Assembly (NCBI GenBank): GCA_030529845.1
Contig: JAUMWB010000003.1
Span: forward strand, 186,001-250,000
Direction of reading: 5' to 3'
DNA: 64,000 nt
Origin: Rothia sp. (in: high G+C Gram-positive bacteria)
GTDB taxonomy: Bacteria; Actinomycetota; Actinomycetes; Actinomycetales; Micrococcaceae
The notes beneath the pieces were generated by a model that did no database searches, was not told the origin of the DNA, and saw only the letters and a list, made by a program, of their open reading frames with translations. A program made the position numbers and the translations under genes. This document shows positions 46,887 to 59,759 of the stretch, piece after piece (positions within the stretch are counted from its first letter, which is position 1; each line of letters starts with the position of its first letter).

Positions 46887-47959
46887 CCACTGCCCCCAAT
46901 CTCACTATCTACGCGGGCAAGTCAACCGACGTAGGCCAGTACCGCGATAACAACGAAGACTCCATGGTCGTTGCCGGAACCCTCTGCGTGGTTGCCGACG
47001 GCATGGGCGGGCATGAAAAGGGCGAAGTTGCCTCCCGCCTGTGTACCCGCACCCTAGCCTACGCCCAGATGTTTACCCGCCCCGGCGGTATGACCGAAGA
47101 AGAAGAGGCCGCCTTCCGGCAGGAGGTCGCCAGCGAAACAAACGGCGAGGAGTCAGGCGGACGCCGCCTGCGTAAGCGCCGCAAAGAAACCTCGGCCCTC
47201 AACCGCCAGATTCTCAGAACCCTGGACAAAATCAAGGAAATCATTGGCGAGGCCGACGAAGCCATCAAAAATGCGCTTGACCTGCGGGCTGGCACCACCG
47301 TCACAGGTGCCTGGCTTACCCATATCGGGGACCAGCAGATGTGGTTTATCTTCAACGTGGGTGATTCCCGTACCTACCGTCTGGTGCGAGCAGAAGAAGC
47401 CCAGACCGAAGATGCCCTTTCTATCTCCAACGGGCCGGTTGAAGGTCTCGAGCTGGAACAAATCACCGTAGACCACTCTGAGGTGCAGTACCTCGTCGAT
47501 ACTGGCCAAATCACCGCTATCGAAGCGCTCACCCACCCTCGCCGCAACGTCATCACCCGTGCCCTGGGCACCGGCAACTACTGGGAACCAGACTTCTGGG
47601 TTATCCCAGCCCGAGAGGGCGACCGTCTAATGATGTGCTCCGACGGCCTGTCGGGCGAACTGTCCCACAACTACATGGCCAGGGTTCTGGCTACAGTCCA
47701 ACACCCCCAGGATGCTGCCGACGTGCTCCAGATGGCTGCCCTGCGTGCTGGTGGGCGCGATAATATCACCGTTATTGTGGCTGATGCCATTACCCTTGAG
47801 GACGCCGAAGCTCGCGCAGCTGAGCTTAAGGCCCTCACAGAGACTGACGCCCACGAAATCGTAGCCAACATCGACGGCTACGACTACCCCCACACCGCTA
47901 CCACCGAAGAGGAACAGTTCCACTCTGAAAAAGAACTGCACCGAGGCATCAACGGCTAG
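46883..47959 (+). CDS. PP2C family Ser/Thr phosphatase
   Basis: A soluble metal-dependent protein phosphatase of 358 residues. PP2C motifs in order are YRDNNEDSMVV, CVVADGMGGHEKGEVAS with the metal Asp, GTTVTGAWL, WFIFNVGDSRTYRL, VITRALGTG, DRLMMCSDGLSGELS and GGRDNITVIVAD. Between the second and third motifs there is an insertion of about 55 charged residues (RRLRKRRKETS region), longer than in PstP. No transmembrane helix follows. The ATGA overlap with the cyclase gene points to co-translation and a shared signalling task (inference). No Ser/Thr kinase gene is in the window. Confidence 0.93.
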   Translation: MTTAPNLTIYAGKSTDVGQYRDNNEDSMVVAGTLCVVADGMGGHEKGEVASRLCTRTLAYAQMFTRPGGMTEEEEAAFRQEVASETNGEESGGRRLRKRRKETSALNRQILRTLDKIKEIIGEADEAIKNALDLRAGTTVTGAWLTHIGDQQMWFIFNVGDSRTYRLVRAEEAQTEDALSISNGPVEGLELEQITVDHSEVQYLVDTGQITAIEALTHPRRNVITRALGTGNYWEPDFWVIPAREGDRLMMCSDGLSGELSHNYMARVLATVQHPQDAADVLQMAALRAGGRDNITVIVADAITLEDAEARAAELKALTETDAHEIVANIDGYDYPHTATTEEEQFHSEKELHRGING

Positions 47960-47981
47960 AGTTCAGCCGGGGAGGTTATAG

Positions 47982-50216
<2,235 letters not shown>

Positions 50217-50224
50217 TGGTTAAG

Positions 50225-50275
50225 TCACAGGTAGGTATCAGGATTCTCTAGATTCTGTGACCTATCTGTGACCTA
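50225..50275. repeat. Repeats just after ligA
   Basis: TCTGTGACCTA occurs twice in direct tandem at 50254-50275. An imperfect inverted copy, TCACAGGTAGGT, lies at 50225-50236 and could pair with 50260-50271. It may be a transcription end or a binding site. Confidence 0.5.
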
Positions 50276-51426
<1,151 letters not shown>

Positions 51427-51471
51427 GACCTCTTAGGTACTGAGACTTTTAGCGGACTCTGATCTCACACC

Positions 51472-51513
51472 ATCGTCCCCTCACCTGCACAGGTGAGGGG
51501 ACGATTCTTTTTT
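51472..51513 (+). terminator. Terminator after rpf
   Basis: A perfect 15-base-pair stem (ATCGTCCCCTCACCT and its complement, 4-base loop) is followed by TCTTTTTTT. A textbook intrinsic terminator. Confidence 0.92.
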
Positions 51514-51583
51514 AAATCGTGTTATGCCCCTAGGCGGGCTAAGATAGAAACTGAAAACCTATGTCTAACTCGTGGAAGTGATT

Positions 51584-51880
51584 ATGTCTGCTATTACGAG
51601 TGAGCAGGTGGCACATCTTGCCATGCTGGCTCATATCGAGATGACTGATGAAGAGCTAGCCGCTATGGCCGCTGAGCTCGACGTCATCGTAGAATCTGTC
51701 AAGTCAGTCTCAGACGCCGTCTCAGATGATATCCCGGCAACCAGCCACCCTATCCCGCTCAAGAACGTCTTCCGTGACGACGTGGTGGGTGAAACCCTGA
51801 CCGCTGAGGAAGCTCTCTCAGGGGCTCCCGATGCTGAAGACGGTAAGTTCAAGGTTCCGGCAATTCTGGACGAAGACTAA
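51584..51880 (+). CDS. gatC: Asp/Glu-tRNA amidotransferase subunit C
   Basis: A small subunit that holds GatA and GatB together in the enzyme converting Glu-tRNA(Gln) to Gln-tRNA(Gln) (and Asp-tRNA(Asn) to Asn-tRNA(Asn)). The 98-residue product has the GatC pattern: ITSEQVAHLAMLAHIEMTDE, then the C-terminal FRDDVVGETLTAEEALSGAP and DGKFKVPAIL. The ATG at 51584 follows GGAAGTG; a GTG at 51572 would add four residues. gatA begins 9 bases after its stop. Confidence 0.94.
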   Translation: MSAITSEQVAHLAMLAHIEMTDEELAAMAAELDVIVESVKSVSDAVSDDIPATSHPIPLKNVFRDDVVGETLTAEEALSGAPDAEDGKFKVPAILDED

Positions 51881-51889
51881 GGAGCGGGC

Positions 51890-53479
51890 ATGAACGACAT
51901 CATCAAACTTTCTGCAGCAGAACTTGCTGAGAAGCTGGCCGCCGGTGAACTGACCTCTGTCGAGGCAACCCAGGCCTACATCGACCACATCATTGCTACC
52001 GATGGTGAACCCTTGGACGCAGAAAACCGGGCAGCCGGTAAGAGCGGCCTCAACGCCTTCCTGCACCTTAACGCTGAAGAGGCCCTTGAGGTTGCCGCTG
52101 GGGTGGATGCAGACCGCGCCGCGGGTAAGGAGCTTCCCGCCCTGGCAGGCGTCCCCATCGCCGTCAAGGACCTGATCGTTACCAAGGGGCAGCCCACCAC
52201 CGCGGCCTCCCGCATGCTGGAGGGCTGGATGAGCCCCTACGACGGTACCGTCACCCAGAAGATCCGTGAAGCCCGTATGCCCATTTTGGGTAAGACCAAC
52301 CTGGACGAGTTCGCTATGGGTTCAACCACCGAGCACTCAGCCTTCGGCGTCACCCGCAACCCCTGGGCCCTAGACCGTATTCCCGGTGGCTCCGGCGGCG
52401 GGTCCGCTGTAGCTGTTGCTGCCTTCCAGGCCCCCCTGGCCTTGGGTACCGACACCGGTGGCTCTATCCGCCAGCCCGCAGCTGTTACCGGCTCCGTCGG
52501 CGTCAAGCCCACCTACGGCTCGGTCTCCCGTTACGGCGTCATCGCCATGGCTTCCTCCCTGGACCAGGTTGGCCCCTGCGCCCGCACCGTCCTCGATACC
52601 GCCCTGCTGCACGAAGTCATCGGTGGCCACGACCCCAAGGACTCCACCTCCCTGAACGATCCCGTCCCCGCCTACGCGGACGCCGCCCGCGCCGGTGCCG
52701 CTGAAGGCGGCCTCAAGGGCCTGCGCGTTGGCGTCATCAAGGAACTGACCGGTGAGGGCTTCCAGCCCGGCGTCATGGCCCGCTTCAACGAGTCCCTGGA
52801 GCTGCTCAAGGAAGCCGGCGCAGAAATCGTTGAGGTCTCCCTGCCCTCCGTCAAGGAAGCGATTGGGGCCTACTACCTGATTATGTCTTCCGAGGTTTCC
52901 TCCAACCTCGCTAAGTACGACGGCGTCCGCTTCGGCCTGCGTAAGCTGCCCGAAGAAGGCAATGTCACCATCGAGCGCGTCATGGCAGCCTCCCGTGCCG
53001 CAGGCTTTGGTTCAGAAGCCAAGCGCCGCATCATCCTGGGTACCTACGCCCTGTCAGCTGGCTACTACGACGCCTACTACGGCTCAGCTCAGAAGGTTCG
53101 CACCCTGATTCAGCGCGACTACGCCAAGGCTTTCGAGGTTGCAGACGTACTGATTAGCCCCACCGCCCCCACCACCGCCTACAAGCTGGGTGAGAAGACC
53201 AAGGGCGACCCCATGGCCATGTACAAGGGCGATATCGCCACCGTCCCCACCAACCTGGCCGGTGTACCCTCCCTGTCCCTGCCCGGTGGCCTGGCAGATG
53301 AGGACGGCCTGCCCGTCGGCATCCAGTTCACCGCCCCCGCCCACGAGGACGCCCGCCTCTACCGCGCCGGTGCTGGCCTAGAAGCCCTGCTGACCGCCAA
53401 GTGGGGTGGCTACCTGCACGAGCAGCTGCCCGATACCGCCGCCCTAATCCGTGACTTCGACTTCGAGGGAGCTAAGTAA
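51890..53479 (+). CDS. gatA: Asp/Glu-tRNA amidotransferase subunit A
   Basis: The glutaminase subunit, releasing ammonia for transamidation. The 529-residue amidase-signature protein has the catalytic Lys in [11 protein letters not shown] and the Ser-Ser centre in the stretch [20 protein letters not shown] and [19 protein letters not shown], followed by [20 protein letters not shown]. An insertion near residue 40 ([13 protein letters not shown]) is a little longer than usual. AAGGAG precedes the ATG. gatB starts directly after its stop, with no spacer. Confidence 0.97.
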   Translation: MNDIIKLSAAELAEKLAAGELTSVEATQAYIDHIIATDGEPLDAENRAAGKSGLNAFLHLNAEEALEVAAGVDADRAAGKELPALAGVPIAVKDLIVTKGQPTTAASRMLEGWMSPYDGTVTQKIREARMPILGKTNLDEFAMGSTTEHSAFGVTRNPWALDRIPGGSGGGSAVAVAAFQAPLALGTDTGGSIRQPAAVTGSVGVKPTYGSVSRYGVIAMASSLDQVGPCARTVLDTALLHEVIGGHDPKDSTSLNDPVPAYADAARAGAAEGGLKGLRVGVIKELTGEGFQPGVMARFNESLELLKEAGAEIVEVSLPSVKEAIGAYYLIMSSEVSSNLAKYDGVRFGLRKLPEEGNVTIERVMAASRAAGFGSEAKRRIILGTYALSAGYYDAYYGSAQKVRTLIQRDYAKAFEVADVLISPTAPTTAYKLGEKTKGDPMAMYKGDIATVPTNLAGVPSLSLPGGLADEDGLPVGIQFTAPAHEDARLYRAGAGLEALLTAKWGGYLHEQLPDTAALIRDFDFEGAK

Positions 53480-54985
53480 ATGTCTGACGAAATCCTGTCC
53501 TTTGAAGAAGCCATGGAGAAGTACGACCCCGTACTCGGCTTCGAGGTTCACGTAGAACTCAACACCAAGACTAAGATGTTCGATGCCGCTCCCAACGAGT
53601 TCGGCGATACCCCCAACACCAACGTCACCCCCGTCTCCCTGGGCCTGCCCGGCGTGCTACCGGTGGTCAACGGTAAGGCTGTTGAGTCTGCTATCAAGCT
53701 GGGTCTGGCCCTGGGCTGCGAGATCGCACCCGTGAGCCACTTTGCCCGCAAGAACTACTTCTACCCCGATACCCCCAAGAACTTCCAGACCTCCCAGTAC
53801 GACGAGCCCATCGCCGCCAACGGGTCCCTGGATGTTGAGCTGGAGGACGGTACCGTCTTCACCATCGACATTGAGCGAGCCCACATGGAAGAGGACGCCG
53901 GTAAGCTCACCCACAAGGGCGGCACCGCTGGCCGTATTCAGGGTGCAGACTTCTCCCTGGTCGACTACAACCGAGCCGGTGTTCCCCTGATTGAAATCGT
54001 GACCCGCCCCATCGTGGGTGCGGGCGATAAGGCTCCCGAGCTGGCTCGCGCCTACGTGGCCGCTATCCGTGAAATCGTCAAGAACCTGGGTATTTCGGAC
54101 GCCCGCATGGAGCGCGGTAACGTGCGCTGCGACGCCAACGTCTCGCTCATGCCCAAGGGCTCAACCGAGTTCGGTACCCGTTCAGAGACCAAGAACGTCA
54201 ACTCCCTGCGTTCGGTTGAGCGGGCAGTGCGCTACGAGATTCAGCGCCACGCCGCCGTCCTGGAAGCTGGCGAAAAGGTTGTTCAGGAAACCCGTCACTG
54301 GCACGAGGACACCCGCGAGACCACCAGCGGCCGCCCCAAGTCTGACGCTGATGACTACCGCTACTTCCCCGAGCCCGACCTGGTTCCCGTTGTCACCGAT
54401 GAAGAGTGGATTGAGCGCCTGCGCGCCGAGCTGCCCGAACCTCCTGCCGAGCGCCGCCGCCGTCTGAAGGCTGACTGGGGTTTCTCGGATGAAGAGTTCC
54501 GCGACGTGGTCAACGCCGGTGCTATGGACGCCATTGAAGAGACCGTCGCCGCCGGTGCTCCTGCCTCTGTTGCCCGCAAGTGGTGGATGGGCGAAATCGC
54601 CCGTATCGCTAAGGAGCGCGAGGTTGAGCTGACCGAAACCGGGGCCACTGCCGCTACTATCGTTGAGCTCAACCAGCTCATTGAAGCCAAGAAGATCAAC
54701 GATAAGATCGCCCGCCAGGTGCTGGGCTTCGTCATCGAGGGCGAGGGCACCCCTGCTGAGATTGTTGAAAAGCGCGGGCTGGCCGTCGTCTCTGACGACT
54801 CAGCCCTCACTGCCGCAATTGACGAGGCTCTGGCTGCTATGCCCGACGTTGCCGATAAGATTCGTGCCGGTAAGGTCCAGGCCGCCGGTGCTGTGGTCGG
54901 TCAGGTTATGAAGGCTACCCGCGGCCAGGCAGATGCCGGACGCGTGCGCGAACTGATTCTTGAAAAGCTGGGGGTTGAGGGCTAG
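53480..54985 (+). CDS. gatB: Asp/Glu-tRNA amidotransferase subunit B
   Basis: Binds and phosphorylates the misacylated tRNA and performs the transfer. The 501-residue protein starts its conserved part at [17 protein letters not shown] and shows [18 protein letters not shown], the magnesium-site segment [45 protein letters not shown] and [17 protein letters not shown]. The C-terminal YqeY-like tail domain (residues about 350-500) is complete. It is the last gene of gatCAB. Overlapping ribosome binding sequence GAGGGAG lies in the end of gatA. Confidence 0.97.
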   Translation: MSDEILSFEEAMEKYDPVLGFEVHVELNTKTKMFDAAPNEFGDTPNTNVTPVSLGLPGVLPVVNGKAVESAIKLGLALGCEIAPVSHFARKNYFYPDTPKNFQTSQYDEPIAANGSLDVELEDGTVFTIDIERAHMEEDAGKLTHKGGTAGRIQGADFSLVDYNRAGVPLIEIVTRPIVGAGDKAPELARAYVAAIREIVKNLGISDARMERGNVRCDANVSLMPKGSTEFGTRSETKNVNSLRSVERAVRYEIQRHAAVLEAGEKVVQETRHWHEDTRETTSGRPKSDADDYRYFPEPDLVPVVTDEEWIERLRAELPEPPAERRRRLKADWGFSDEEFRDVVNAGAMDAIEETVAAGAPASVARKWWMGEIARIAKEREVELTETGATAATIVELNQLIEAKKINDKIARQVLGFVIEGEGTPAEIVEKRGLAVVSDDSALTAAIDEALAAMPDVADKIRAGKVQAAGAVVGQVMKATRGQADAGRVRELILEKLGVEG

Positions 54986-55007
54986 GACCTCTGTCTCTCC
55001 AGCTGGT

Positions 55008-55045
55008 AACCGGGTGCTCTCCCTGATGGGAGGGCCCCGGTTTTT
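55008..55045 (+). terminator. Terminator after gatB
   Basis: AACCGGG...CTCTCCC pairs with GGGAGGGCCCCGGTT around a TGAT loop and is followed by TTTTTCTG, 22 bases past the gatB stop. Confidence 0.85.
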
Positions 55046-55495
55046 CTGTTGGTCTACTTTTTTGCTCTTGGTAGGGAGGGAAGCGCAAAGAAGGCGCCCG
55101 ACCTGGGAAGGAGGGACGCCTTTTACTTTGCACCGCGGGCAGGGCTCTGGGGTGTAGGGCTCTACCCGGTGAACGGTTGGCTCACTAGGGAAAACAGGCC
55201 AACCGTTGGGGTAGGTAGCAAAAATCGCACTGAGGCTACCTAGGGTCTCGATTTAACAGGGTGGGGCTTTAGCACTAGTACAGAGGGGGGGAAACTAGGA
55301 GCGAAAACATGCACCAGGGGGGTGGGATGTTCTTTCCAGAAGCTCTAAGCCTCATCCACCTGTTGGAGAATCGAGTGCAAGGGGTGATGGTTACCACATC
55401 CATCAAACCTTACACCCTTAGACTATGTTCTCCCACGTCTCGCTTATATCGCAGTTTTACTGTACAGAACAAATTTTTTGGGCGAAAACAAAATT
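55046..55495. other. Non-coding region rich in hairpins
   Basis: 450 bases between convergent genes with no supportable gene. Three further inverted repeats occur in line: GCAAAG-AAGGCG with CGCCTT-CTTTGC (55085-55131), CTACCC-AACGGTTGGC with GCCAACCGTT-GGTAG (55162-55214), and AGGTAGC with GCTACCT (55213-55241). The first may end the minus-strand transcript. Beyond 55250 the sequence becomes AT-rich near the end of the next minus-strand gene. Confidence 0.6.
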
Positions 55496-56389
55496 TTAGG
55501 TGCTGGGGCTCCACATCAGTGCCACGGTGGTGTCCTTGAGACTGGGGTAGAAGTTGGAGAGGTAATCGGTGACGGTGTCGGCACAGACGGCAGTAGGGGA
55601 GGGCTCAGCGGACGTTTGCTCGGTGAAGCTTACTTTCATGGGAGTACCGGTTGCGGTGAGTTTAATGGCAGCAGAGTAGCTACGGTGGGTAAAGGGCAAG
55701 AGTAGCCGGTAGCTGCCGTCCGCTTGCGGCTGGGCCTTACCTCGCACACTAAAACGCAGCATGAAGGTTTGCAGGGGTTGAATGAAGGTGGCGGGGGTGA
55801 AAACCCATTCCTGGTCTTCGTCGACGCGTGATACCGAAAAGTTCCGGTCAGCGTAGGTAAGCTCCTGCCCCTGGGGTAGGGCAAAGAGGAAGGCGGAGCA
55901 ACCTGATTCGAGACTGAGCAGGGTATAAGTGGCCTTGAGGGTAAAGGCCGCCGGATCTACCGGATCAAGCTGAACGTCCAGGTAGCAACTTGAGGTGAGG
56001 GTCTGGGGGTTGCTGCGTAGGAAATAAACGGTTTCTGAGTCATCGAACCCCTGGGCGGCCGCCTTATGCAGGGCCTTGTGGGTGCGCTCGTCGAAGCCGA
56101 AGGTTTCGCTGAACAGATCAATGGTTTCGCTGCTGATGTGTTCACCGGTGATGGCGCGACGTACCCGGTCTTTGTACTTGTGGGGCGAGATCTCTAAGCC
56201 ATAGACGGTGTGCTGGTGGGTGCTGATAGCGCGGGCGATAGCTCTGATGGAGAAGGGGTTGGCTTCACCGAGCTTTTCGTGATGGATATAGCGTTCCCAG
56301 ATATCTCGTACATAGGGTTCGAGGAGCTCTGAGCGGAGTAGGGCGCTGACGAGGTGGGTTGTTGGGTCTGAGGTGGGTGTAGTAGACAT
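55496..56389 (-). CDS. Unknown protein, paralog B of a tandem pair
   Basis: A 297-residue protein I cannot name. Residues about 10-105 resemble paralog A next door: YKDRVRRAITGEHISSETID and LFSETFGF correspond to IKDRVSRALNGEAISDATAH and MFITAFEF, reminiscent of the late helices of an XRE-type helix-turn-helix. The rest (about 120-297) is mainly beta in character, with DRNFSV, WVFTPATFIQPLQTFMLRFS and YRLLLPFTHRSYSAA. No signal or membrane segment. The ATG at 56389 lies one base after the stop of paralog A, so translation is coupled; an upstream in-frame ATG at 56512 would add 41 Thr/Pro-rich residues inside paralog A and is unlikely. Confidence 0.8.
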   Translation of the reverse strand: MSTTPTSDPTTHLVSALLRSELLEPYVRDIWERYIHHEKLGEANPFSIRAIARAISTHQHTVYGLEISPHKYKDRVRRAITGEHISSETIDLFSETFGFDERTHKALHKAAAQGFDDSETVYFLRSNPQTLTSSCYLDVQLDPVDPAAFTLKATYTLLSLESGCSAFLFALPQGQELTYADRNFSVSRVDEDQEWVFTPATFIQPLQTFMLRFSVRGKAQPQADGSYRLLLPFTHRSYSAAIKLTATGTPMKVSFTEQTSAEPSPTAVCADTVTDYLSNFYPSLKDTTVALMWSPST

Positions 56390-56390
56390 G

Positions 56391-57431
56391 CTAGGAGTGG
56401 GGGTCGGCGACAGCGATACGGGAGAGCCAGTCTGGGTCATTCCCATGGTAGTGGCGTATGGCACCTTGGTGGTCGGCATCCCAGAAGTATGCGAAAACTG
56501 TGTCTTCGGCAATGGGGAAGCTCATAGAGTAGCGGTGTTGGGCGGGAAGCTCAACAACTTCCAGTAGTCTTTCGTCTTTCATGGTGTGGGACCAAATTTT
56601 TTGGACGATGTCCCTAGGCGGTGCATCGAAGGTGAGAGCTAGAGAGATGTTGAACCGTGCCGGGGTGAAGGGCCCCAAGGACGCGTAGTTGCGGTCTTCT
56701 GGTTCTAGCAACATGCGGTCGATATTGAGGTCGATGCGGTAGCGAATCTGGTGAACCTGGCCGTAGCGGATTGGAACAGGCGGTTTGATGGCTAGCTGCC
56801 ACATGGTGTTTTCGGGGTGGTGGATGTGGGCGTGTTCGTGCTCGTTCATGGAGATAAGCTCACCGCCCTCGATGAGGGTGACGGTAGAGTCAGTGGCCTC
56901 AAATCGGGGAGAGATGAGGGTGAGCTCATCAATTTCTGAGCGAATGATTTCGGTGACGATGAAGTGCCGCATAAACCCGAACCTGTCCACGTGGCCGTCC
57001 AGCAGGGTGGAGAGCGACGTGTAGTTGCGGGTATCGATGGTGCGTTCGGTCGAGGTGAGGGTTTCTGCCCGTTGGGCGATTTTGCGGCTAAGGCTGTGGA
57101 TTGATAAGGCCCCCTGTAGTTCTCTAGCCTCGGCCGCGGTGAACTCGAAGGCTGTGATGAACATGTGGGCGGTAGCGTCCGAAATTGCTTCGCCGTTGAG
57201 GGCGCGAGAGACCCTGTCTTTGATGGTGGCAGGGTCGATGTCTTGGTCGAGATAGTCAGAGAGCTCGTAGGCGATAAAAGTGGCTACGGCTCGTTGGTTG
57301 ATGGAGTTACCCCGGCGTCGTTGCACGTGCCGCATCCACTTTTCCCGGTACGGGGGTTTGTTCAGCAGAGAGAGCAGGATTTTGTGGGGGACGCGCGGGG
57401 TCAGGTCAACCGGGTCAAGGGACGGTGGCAT
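56391..57431 (-). CDS. Unknown protein, paralog A of a tandem pair
   Basis: A 346-residue protein I cannot name. Its N-terminal 110 residues are helical, with RAVATFIAYELSDYL, IKDRVSRALNGEAISDATAH and FEFTAAEARELQGAL, in the manner of an XRE-like DNA-binding core. The C-terminal 220 residues are mainly beta and contain a His cluster, NEHEHAHIHHPEN, that could bind metal, and DRNYASLGPFTPARFNISLA, which aligns with DRNFSV...FTPATF of paralog B. It starts 8 bases after oligopeptidase B ends, so the three genes form an operon. A regulator or a sensor is possible, but only by resemblance. Confidence 0.8.
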   Translation of the reverse strand: MPPSLDPVDLTPRVPHKILLSLLNKPPYREKWMRHVQRRRGNSINQRAVATFIAYELSDYLDQDIDPATIKDRVSRALNGEAISDATAHMFITAFEFTAAEARELQGALSIHSLSRKIAQRAETLTSTERTIDTRNYTSLSTLLDGHVDRFGFMRHFIVTEIIRSEIDELTLISPRFEATDSTVTLIEGGELISMNEHEHAHIHHPENTMWQLAIKPPVPIRYGQVHQIRYRIDLNIDRMLLEPEDRNYASLGPFTPARFNISLALTFDAPPRDIVQKIWSHTMKDERLLEVVELPAQHRYSMSFPIAEDTVFAYFWDADHQGAIRHYHGNDPDWLSRIAVADPHS

Positions 57432-57439
57432 GGGTAGGG

Positions 57440-59620
57440 TTACTCCGCGATGGTGCTGGCGCCCAGGCGGGTGAGCAGGAAGGCGTAGTCCCAGGCGATT
57501 TCACGCCAGGCGGTGTAGCGGCCTGAACCGCCGCCGTGGCCGCCGTCCATCTCTATTTTGAGCAGGGGAGTGGGAGAGGCCGGGTCGATGGTTTCGCGTA
57601 GGGCTGCTACCCATTTGGCAGGCTCCACGTAGAAGACACGGGTGTCGTTGAGAGATGTCACCGCGGCGATGGCCGGGTATGTGACCGGGCGGATGTTCTC
57701 GTAGGGGGTGTAGGACTTCATGTAGTCGTAGACCTCCTTGTCGGTGATGGGGTTGCCCCATTCTTCCCATTCCAGGGCTGAGAGCGGTAGGTTGGGGTCG
57801 AGAATTGTGGTCAGTGCATCAACGAAGGGCACCTGGGCCAGACAGGCGGCGTACTTTTCGGGGGCCATGTTGACGACGGCACCCATGAGCAGGCCACCTG
57901 CTGAGCCGCCCATGATGCCGATACGGGCAACGTCCACCCAGGTCTGGGAGGCGAGGAAGTCGGTGGCGTCAATAAAGTCGGTGAAGGTGTTTTTCTTGGC
58001 CAGCTTCTTGCCCTCGGTGTACCAGGCGCGACCCATTTCACCGCCGCCGCGGATGTGGGCAACGACGAAAATGACGCCGCGGTCCAGTACGCTCAGGCGG
58101 GCTGTGGAGAAGTAGGGGTCCATGGAGGATTCATAGGAGCCGTAGCCGTACTGGATGACGGGGTTTTCCTGCGACTTATCCAGGTCAGCGCGGTGCATGA
58201 TGGAGAGAGGAATCATGGCTCCGTCGGCTGCCGGGGCCCACATGCGGTAGGCGGTGTAGTTCTCAGGTTCGTAGCCGATGACGGGGGTGCGGCGGCGCAG
58301 CACCAGGTCGTCGGTATCGGGGAAGTAGTCGTAGACGCTGCTGGGGGTCAGGTAGGAGGTGTAGTTCAGGCGAATGACCGGGGACATGATGTTCACGCCC
58401 GAGAAAGCCGAGGTGTAGAGCTCCTCGGTGAAGCCGCCGGGCTCGTAGAGGTCAATCCCCTGGGGGTGGGCTGCGGCAACCTGCTCCGCAAGAGCGGTAC
58501 GCGGGGCAACAAATACCTTGACGGTGGTGTTCTCCCGGGCCATGAGCACCAGGTGGTTGCGGGAGAACTTGAAGCCCTCGAGACGGACGTCCGAGCGGTG
58601 GGGAACCAGAGGAATCCAGCTGGCCTTGAAGTCGGCAAAGGGCACGTACTCTTCCCGCAGGGGCGCCAGTACGATTTCACCGTTGGGGGCCTCGTGGTTA
58701 TGGCCGATGACCAGGTAGCCGGTGCCTTCCACGTCGATGATATCGGTGGAGTACTCGATACCGGCGTCCCGCTTCATAATGAGGGTGGGCTCTAGCTGAC
58801 CAAGCTCATGAATGTTGATGATGCGGGTCTCTGAGTACTCAGAGTTGGATGAGGTAATGACCACGTGGGTACGGGAGGACGACATCCCAGCACCCAACCA
58901 GAGGCCGTTATCGTCTTCGCGGTAGAGGGCAAAATCTTCAGCGGCATTGGTGCCAATGGCGTGAGCGCGCACTTCGTAGGGGCGCCAGGACTCATCAGCC
59001 ACCGAGTAAATCAGGTGCTTGGCTCCAGAGGCAAAGAAGGCCCCTGCAAAGACGTCCTCAATTTTCTCTTCCAGAATCTCACCGGTATCGAGGTTCTTGA
59101 AGTACTGGGTGTAGCGCTCATCGCCTGAATCGTCCACACCGAAGGTCAGTAGGGAACCGTCGCGGGTTACCTGGAAGGAACCCAGCGAGAAGAAGGCCAT
59201 ATCGCGGGCGAACTCGTTACAGTCCAGCACTACCTGCTCGCCGTCGAGCGGTTCACCGGGGCGGACGACCGGCGGCTGGTAGCGCTCTTCAACGCTGCCC
59301 TCGGTCAGGGCAGGGACGCGGCACATAACCGGGTACTGTTCACCGGCAACAGTGCGGTTAAAGTACCACCAGGCCCCGCGGCGGGAAGGCACCGACATAT
59401 CGGTCAGCTGGGTGCGCCCCTTAATCTCTTCAAAAATAGCATCGCGAAGGGGCTGCTGATCTTCAGTGACGGCCTCGGTATAGGCATTCTCAGCGCGCAG
59501 GTGCTCTAGAACCTCACCGCTCTCTTTATCACGCAACCACTCATAGTGATCAATAAAAATATCGCCGTGATGGGTACGCTCAACCGGGACACGCTTGGCA
59601 AGAGGAGGAGTCAGAGACAT
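57440..59620 (-). CDS. ptrB: Oligopeptidase B (S9A serine peptidase)
   Basis: A cytosolic serine peptidase that cuts short peptides, usually after Arg or Lys. The 726-residue protein has an N-terminal propeller (residues about 70-400) and a C-terminal alpha/beta hydrolase with the nucleophile in GIMGGSAGGLLMGAV; AHIRGGGEMGRAWYTEGK and YGSYESSMDPYFS are family hallmarks, and the catalytic His is in EMDGGHGGGSGRY. No signal peptide. It is the first gene of an operon with the paralogous pair downstream. Identification as PtrB rather than prolyl oligopeptidase rests on the GGGEMGR region. Confidence 0.94.
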   Translation of the reverse strand: MSLTPPLAKRVPVERTHHGDIFIDHYEWLRDKESGEVLEHLRAENAYTEAVTEDQQPLRDAIFEEIKGRTQLTDMSVPSRRGAWWYFNRTVAGEQYPVMCRVPALTEGSVEERYQPPVVRPGEPLDGEQVVLDCNEFARDMAFFSLGSFQVTRDGSLLTFGVDDSGDERYTQYFKNLDTGEILEEKIEDVFAGAFFASGAKHLIYSVADESWRPYEVRAHAIGTNAAEDFALYREDDNGLWLGAGMSSSRTHVVITSSNSEYSETRIINIHELGQLEPTLIMKRDAGIEYSTDIIDVEGTGYLVIGHNHEAPNGEIVLAPLREEYVPFADFKASWIPLVPHRSDVRLEGFKFSRNHLVLMARENTTVKVFVAPRTALAEQVAAAHPQGIDLYEPGGFTEELYTSAFSGVNIMSPVIRLNYTSYLTPSSVYDYFPDTDDLVLRRRTPVIGYEPENYTAYRMWAPAADGAMIPLSIMHRADLDKSQENPVIQYGYGSYESSMDPYFSTARLSVLDRGVIFVVAHIRGGGEMGRAWYTEGKKLAKKNTFTDFIDATDFLASQTWVDVARIGIMGGSAGGLLMGAVVNMAPEKYAACLAQVPFVDALTTILDPNLPLSALEWEEWGNPITDKEVYDYMKSYTPYENIRPVTYPAIAAVTSLNDTRVFYVEPAKWVAALRETIDPASPTPLLKIEMDGGHGGGSGRYTAWREIAWDYAFLLTRLGASTIAE

Positions 59621-59724
59621 CGTCAGCCCTTTCGTAATAACTCGCTTCCCACTATTCTAAATGACGGCCATAGAACGTAACGTATGCAATACAAGGACAC
59701 ATGCTGAAACTTTAGAGCCCCATC

Positions 59725-59754
59725 TTGACGCTCCCCGGGCACTCAAGCCAGACT
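59725..59754 (+). promoter_or_regulatory. Candidate metY promoter
   Basis: TTGACG (59725-59730) and CAGACT (59749-59754) are spaced by 18 bases. The predicted transcript start, about 59761, coincides with the first bases of the SAM riboswitch. Confidence 0.55.
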
Positions 59755-59759
59755 AGAGG

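Noticed and set aside
55309-55539. Small plus-strand reading frame of 76 codons
   Set aside because: No ribosome binding site, Arg/Cys-rich random composition, and it runs into the end of the minus-strand paralog B gene.
56389-56512. Longer N-terminus for paralog B starting at 56512
   Set aside because: It would overlap paralog A by 122 bases and add low-complexity Thr/Pro residues; the ATG at 56389, one base after the paralog A stop, fits coupled translation.
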